A stretch of 64,000 bases of DNA from Trichinella spiralis (taxonomy: Eukaryota > Nematoda > Enoplea > Trichinellida > Trichinellidae). Position 1 is the stretch's first letter, and every line of letters starts with the position of its first letter. The stretch covers positions 16,908,058 through 16,972,057 of the forward strand of contig CM012953.1 of the NCBI GenBank assembly GCA_000181795.3, given 5' to 3'. Below the pieces are notes generated by a model. The model saw only the letters and a program-made list of their open reading frames with translations, had not been told where the DNA came from and ran no database searches. Shown here piece after piece: positions 59,322 through 64,000 of this stretch. The position numbers and the translations under genes are program-made.

Positions 59322-62300
59322 ATTCACAATATTCATTCACACACCAACAACTTACGATGATTTTCAAAATAATATTACCTGCAACATATGCATAAGTAAA
59401 CAGTAGACATAAAATTATTTGAAGAAAAGCAAGTTTCATTAAATTAACATTGAATTGGAGGTGAATTTTACTAAATTTGCAGAAAAACATTCTCGAGTAC
59501 TTTTATCTTTTCATCCATTTTATAATAAATTGCTTTCATCATGAAATATAATGAAATTATGCAATTTAAATCTGACAGTTTTTTTGCAAATTTTTCAAAG
59601 CACCAAATTATCACGATTAGGCTGACATTCGACATACAGTATTACAGAAAAATAGGCGTTATTTCTTATTTGTTCTATCCGTGACGTTAACTACGCCTGA
59701 AGAGTTTTTCATATTCGATATTAAAGTAATTGGTTGAATTTTATTGTTTTACGTGGATTGCACAGTCATCTTTTAAGGAAACACTGACTTGAAAAATAAT
59801 CAATTGAGTTGAGAAATAATATGACTGATAGCTCGCAAATTGCATATTGATAGATTGCTTCCATATAAGTGAGTGAACAATCAAGTAATACGTGAAAATG
59901 CATCGAATGAACCACAGGAGAAGACAAACATTTTGCAGTGTTGAATGACTAATATTGCATTTTCTTTGCATTGCATAATAATAATAATTAATAAGCTTTG
60001 TAATCGATTTGTTTATTGTTTTGTGCTAGCGAACAGATTTAATTACAAAACTGCATTACATACATGTACATGTACAATAGTAAACTAGAAGAAAGAAAAA
60101 GAATATATTTGGACACGCCATAAATGCAATCCATTAATTAATCGATCAGTAAAAAGCAGTTGTATGAAACAAAGAAACAACTTTCACGGTAACAAATTGG
60201 AAAATAAAAAAATATTGACAACTAATCAGAAAGAATATTGTTTTTCTTATACTGACTGAAAAAAGTTTATCAAACTATAAATGATTGCAATTTCATTACT
60301 GCTTTACATTTTTTGATCTTTTTAAAGTTAGTTATCAATTTGCATAATTAAAATAAATTTTTGCAATAAATTAAATTATACAATTAACAGCGCTGCAATC
60401 AACGACTGGTCTCCTAGTAGTTTTGTTGTTTTAACAGGTGCTCAGTATATCATTTGCTTTGGTAAGTTCGTGTTTTCTTAAAACTTGGAGACTACTTTGT
60501 CATTTTTTCAACTTTAAATATATTCTTTGCTAAATAGTAATCACAACTATGGCTTTTAGCATATTTTTTTCTCAGTTACTTTCGGTTGTTTTATTCTAAT
60601 AAATGTATGAAATTTAAAAGTTATGAAAATATATTTGTCAGTTTTACTACTTTATAATTCCATCACTTAAAGACAAATTTGAAACAAACGTCAATTTAAT
60701 TATTAGCATCAAATTTATGATGATGCTCCTATAAAAGTCAGCTGTTTGCATATATATTATAATATAATAATGTGATATAAATGAAGCTCCATAAATGCAT
60801 CGATCACTGACTTCATGTCTAACCATGGTCTGTTGATTTTGCAAAGGTATTCTAATGGAACTAATGTTCAGTTGACTGCTGTCATCAGCTTCTTCTGGTC
60901 GAGCGGGCAAATTTTCCATTATATTCTTTGTTGTTGTTGTTTTTTTATCATAATGCTGCTATCAGAAATCAGTTCAGCTTTCATGGACAGGATCGATTCT
61001 TTGCATACATATTTGTGTCACTCTGTTTTGATCATTTCATCATTCCATTGAATAAAACATTTCTTCAACGCAAAGTTTACCCATATCTGCTTAACATTCC
61101 GGAAATTCTAAGAAGTCTCAATTCAAGCTAGACCAACCAGCAGGACTTTTTCAAAGTACTTTTAATTATTTTTGAAACGGAAAAATATCGAAATATTAAA
61201 GTGTTTGGTGCAGTTGCAGACCGCTGCACGACTAATAGCTCTTAGGTACTATACTGAAACATTGAAACGTTTGCGGCAATGTTTACGGATGTTGAAGTCA
61301 TTAAATTAACTGAATGAAATGTTCTTTCCATTTGAAACAAATTATTTCCTTAAACTTCCCATTTTCAGCTTCTGTAACGTCTTAATATCGATAGCCAATA
61401 TATAGATGAAATATCTGAAAAAGCATAAGCAGTGATATGATAGCAGCAAGTTATATATATATATATTGGAGTGAGAATTTGGATTAATTTTCATCTGCAG
61501 GCAATTTGCAAACACGCCTACTGACTTATTGCTTTGAATTCGATCTCTGATGCCCTGAAACAAAGTCCCAAGAGAGGAAATCAAAGAAAATTCTCTTTAA
61601 AAACCGCTGAAACTTTGAATTCAGCTAAAATAAAATGAATAATGAAAGAGCTCGCAATAAGCTTTCAATCTACAATGCAGCAATTTCAATTTAGACTGCA
61701 TAATTATTGGTATTGAATTAGAAAAATATTTTCATTTATAAATTTATTCAATGATTAAATATTTTGTTATTATCAAGAAAGAAATCATAAATTTGTTACA
61801 ATAATTCCACTTTGTGGACAACTGTCTTCTGTATTTCAACAGTCAATATGATAAATGCAATCACTGAAGATTTAATTGCATTTTGTTGCAAAATTATTAA
61901 ATTATAAGCCTGTTTTGTTGCAAAATTATTAAATTATAAGCCATATCTTGTTGCTGACAGATAGAAAAACGGAAAAGAAATATTTTGTTGTAATTAACAT
62001 TCTTTAGAAATATTCTAAATTATCCAATTTTAAATACAGTGAAAGTTTACATAAATTTTCTTTTTTCTTCTTTTAATTCATAGCATTCAATCATATTTTG
62101 TTTGGCATGTTAAAACTGCTTAATTCATTTTAATTTTAAATTAAAATTAAAACATTAACATAAAACATTTTAAATAAAAGAGTTTCATTGTGAATAATAA
62201 TAAATTGTTAAAAATTTAAACTAAAAATTGTTTATTGTAAAGAATTGTTTTAGTGTACTTATTTCATTATAGCAGTAATTATGCTAATCATATTTTGTTG

Positions 62301-62613
62301 CATTTATGAAAATCTGCTGATAAACAGTGATTAATAGTAGCACGGTTGACTATTAAAGTTTAAAATTTTTCTTTCATCTGAAATAAGAATTTGTTAAAAT
62401 TGCATCACGTAGTCTAATGACCCATCACGTTTCATTTTTCTTCACACAAATCAGGTGAATGTCATTTAAATAGATAAATAGCGCAACAATCGATTTCTTA
62501 GCTTTTAAATATGCTGACTTTGAACCAGTTTATTTAATTTAACATTCAAACATTTAGAACCTATATTAAAATAAATAAATAAATAATTCACATAAACTGT
62601 GAACAATCTTCAA
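59322..62613. other. Long AT-rich intergenic region, mostly empty
   Basis: About 3.3 kb. One segment (60940-61131, plus) could be a terminal exon: NQFSFHGQDRFFAYIFVSLC then LQRKVYPYLLNIPEILRSL and a stop. Its acceptor and upstream partner are not clear. The minus strand of 60780-60919 also has a codon-like run (RPEEADDSSQLNISS). Neither is supported well enough to call a gene. A short direct duplication (GTTGCAAAATTATTAAATTATAAGCC) lies at about 61884-61942. Confidence 0.4.
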
Positions 62614-63633
62614 ATGGCTACTAGTTTGCACATTATTGGCTTAGTTGTTGTATTTTTAATCAAAAAATTTCGTAAGTACTCTTTAACTATATTGCATAAT
62701 TTACATAATGTTATGTACAATGCAATATAAGTATATATATATTAAATTAGTTAATTTACATTTTAATGCAAGATGCATTTTGAAGTTAGTTATTCTAAAA
62801 ACATTTCATAAGCAAACTGAAATATTTCTTCAACAAATTATGTATATACATATATATGTATATATGTAATAATATGCTTTTGTTCAATTGTGCATTGAAT
62901 TTAATTAGAATGTCAACAAGCTGATTACGCTTTGCCACCGCTTTCGAAATTCAATCCATTTGAACCAGGAACGAGGCCGTTTCCTGGTAGAAGTGGTGTC
63001 GACCTTTTCCCTCAATTTCCGTTAACCCATCAATTTGTGAATGGCATAGAACGCGGTTCTGGAGGTGGATTGTTTATGAAAGCAAATTTGAACGTCCCCA
63101 TTCCAAAGTGGAAAGCAATTTGGGATATCAAAGGTTACTTAACTTCAGGTACTAATGCACCATGGTATAGCTATGGTCACGTCGTAAGGCCTGTAAATAT
63201 GCTTGGTTTGAAGTCCAATGAAATTATGCGGATGCTTATGGATCCAGCATTTCAGCAAGCTAGACTTCGAAGTATGTCTACTCAAATTTATAGGAAAACA
63301 GCTGATAAATTATTTTGATAAATTTTAGCCACTTCACCACCTGTATCTGTGGCTAAACTTCCAGCTGATTGGAATCCAGTGCATTGCAAACCTCCAATTT
63401 GCAATCCATTTGTTCACACCGTTGGGGTTGGTGTACAAAGTCAAGAGTCGAAAAACTACATCATCGATGGATTACTTGATTTTCCAATCCGAACTGGCCC
63501 TTATGGAGAAGGGCTTCGCTTTCCACTTACTGGTACTGGCTATTTCGGTGAATTTCCTGCTGTTTTTATCTATGGTCAGCATATGAATGCCATAGATCCA
63601 TTTCCAACATTTACATCGCAGCAACAGTCATAA
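62614..63633 (+). CDS. Secreted protein of unknown family, three exons
   Basis: Exons 62614-62671, 62909-63271 and 63329-63633 sum to 726 nt and give 241 residues, all GT-AG and in frame. An N-terminal hydrophobic signal (HIIGLVVVFLI) is followed by a Gln/Cys start of the mature chain (QCQQADYALPPL). The body is rich in Pro, Gly and aromatic residues: FEPGTRPFPGRSGVDLFP, IPKWKAIWDIKGYLTSG, PWYSYGHVVRPVNMLGL, then WNPVHCKPPICNPFVHTVGV and YGEGLRFPLTGTGYFGEFPA. Only three cysteines are visible in the mature part. I do not recognise the family; the style resembles nematode extracellular or cuticle-associated proteins. An AATAAA at about 63787 follows. Real gene likely; function unknown. Confidence 0.75.
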
Positions 63634-63786
63634 AGTTAAATAACTCACGTAGAAAAGTGAAATCAGACTGAATATTTTTCACTAAATGCTCATTTTAAAA
63701 ACTTATTTATTCTTGTTTTTGTTGAATCGAATATTTTTATGTACTATGAAATAATAGAGCATCCAAAATAACAATATGTTTGAAAG

Positions 63787-63792
63787 AATAAA
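63787..63792 (+). terminator. Candidate polyadenylation signal
   Basis: AATAAA about 150 bp after the stop codon at 63633. The remaining sequence to the window end is AT-rich and without a recognised gene. Confidence 0.5.
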
Positions 63793-64000
63793 GTACTTAT
63801 ACCTTTAAATTTTACGTTACGGTGCCATGTACCTAAATGCGGGTTGAAACTAATTTAAATTAATTAAATGTATATTAATTATAATGTATGGATGATAGTG
63901 TAATGTTTATTTATTTTTTTACATATTTGATTACATTAATAATATCAATACAAAAGACAAAATTTAGGCAATCTACAGAAGATTTATTATGCCTTCTGAT

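Noticed and set aside
60780-61131. Codon-like runs on both strands between PNPO and the last gene
   Set aside because: No clear splice partners, start codon or family resemblance; reported only as a possibility within the intergenic entry.

Overview
This is a eukaryotic (metazoan) window, AT-rich, with small GT-AG introns and no operons of prokaryotic kind. I read it as an invertebrate, most likely a nematode. The support is a secreted CAP/SCP protein with a nematode-style Cys-rich tail, abundant BEL/Pao and Gypsy retroelements, and a possible trans-splice acceptor just before one start codon. The species is not identified, and a ten-N assembly gap lies at 2383-2392.

Host genes, left to right: the 5' end of a HOOK-family dynein adaptor (minus, runs off the left edge); a possible F-box-like gene (8.4-9.6 kb); a frameshifted NF-X1-type zinc-finger pseudogene (13.7-15.5 kb); a small secreted protein with a 4.6-kb first intron (17.0-22.5 kb); NUDCD1 (minus, 23.5-25.8 kb); a divergent pair of ribosomal protein genes, RPL10 (minus) and RPL7 (plus), sharing about 620 bp; a concentrative nucleoside transporter of the SLC28 family (33.7-36.4 kb); a secreted CAP protein fused to two DUF5648-like repeats (37.6-39.95 kb), convergent with glucose-6-phosphatase (minus, 40.1-42.0 kb); pyridoxamine 5'-phosphate oxidase (minus, 58.2-59.3 kb); and a secreted protein of unknown family (62.6-63.6 kb). 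Exon joins were derived by hand. For the named full-length genes the exon lengths sum to a multiple of three.

Two islands of retroelements break up the host sequence. Island 1 (about 1.3-13 kb) holds BEL/Pao and Gypsy wrecks: a truncated BEL with frameshifts, a Gypsy copy with a tRNA-Pro-type primer binding site, solo LTRs, and a BEL copy lacking RT/RNase H but keeping its 3' LTR. Island 2 (43.35-56.9 kb) is a nested stack. A solo LTR, of the same family as the Gypsy LTR in island 1, was split by a plus-strand Gypsy element with an AAGT target duplication. That Gypsy element was in turn invaded by minus-strand BEL sequence, now a chimera of two BEL copies with different LTRs and an overlapping duplicated pol segment. 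Beside the stack lies an internally deleted Gypsy of another family with LTRs of 121 and 133 bp and a perfect AGTGG target duplication.

The host genes serve unrelated housekeeping roles (translation, vitamin B6, glucose release, nucleoside uptake, dynein cargo adaptor) and I see no functional cluster. The most novel items are the CAP-DUF5648 fusion, the two unassigned secreted proteins, and the fine structure of the nested retroelement island. I found no CRISPR, tRNA or rRNA gene.
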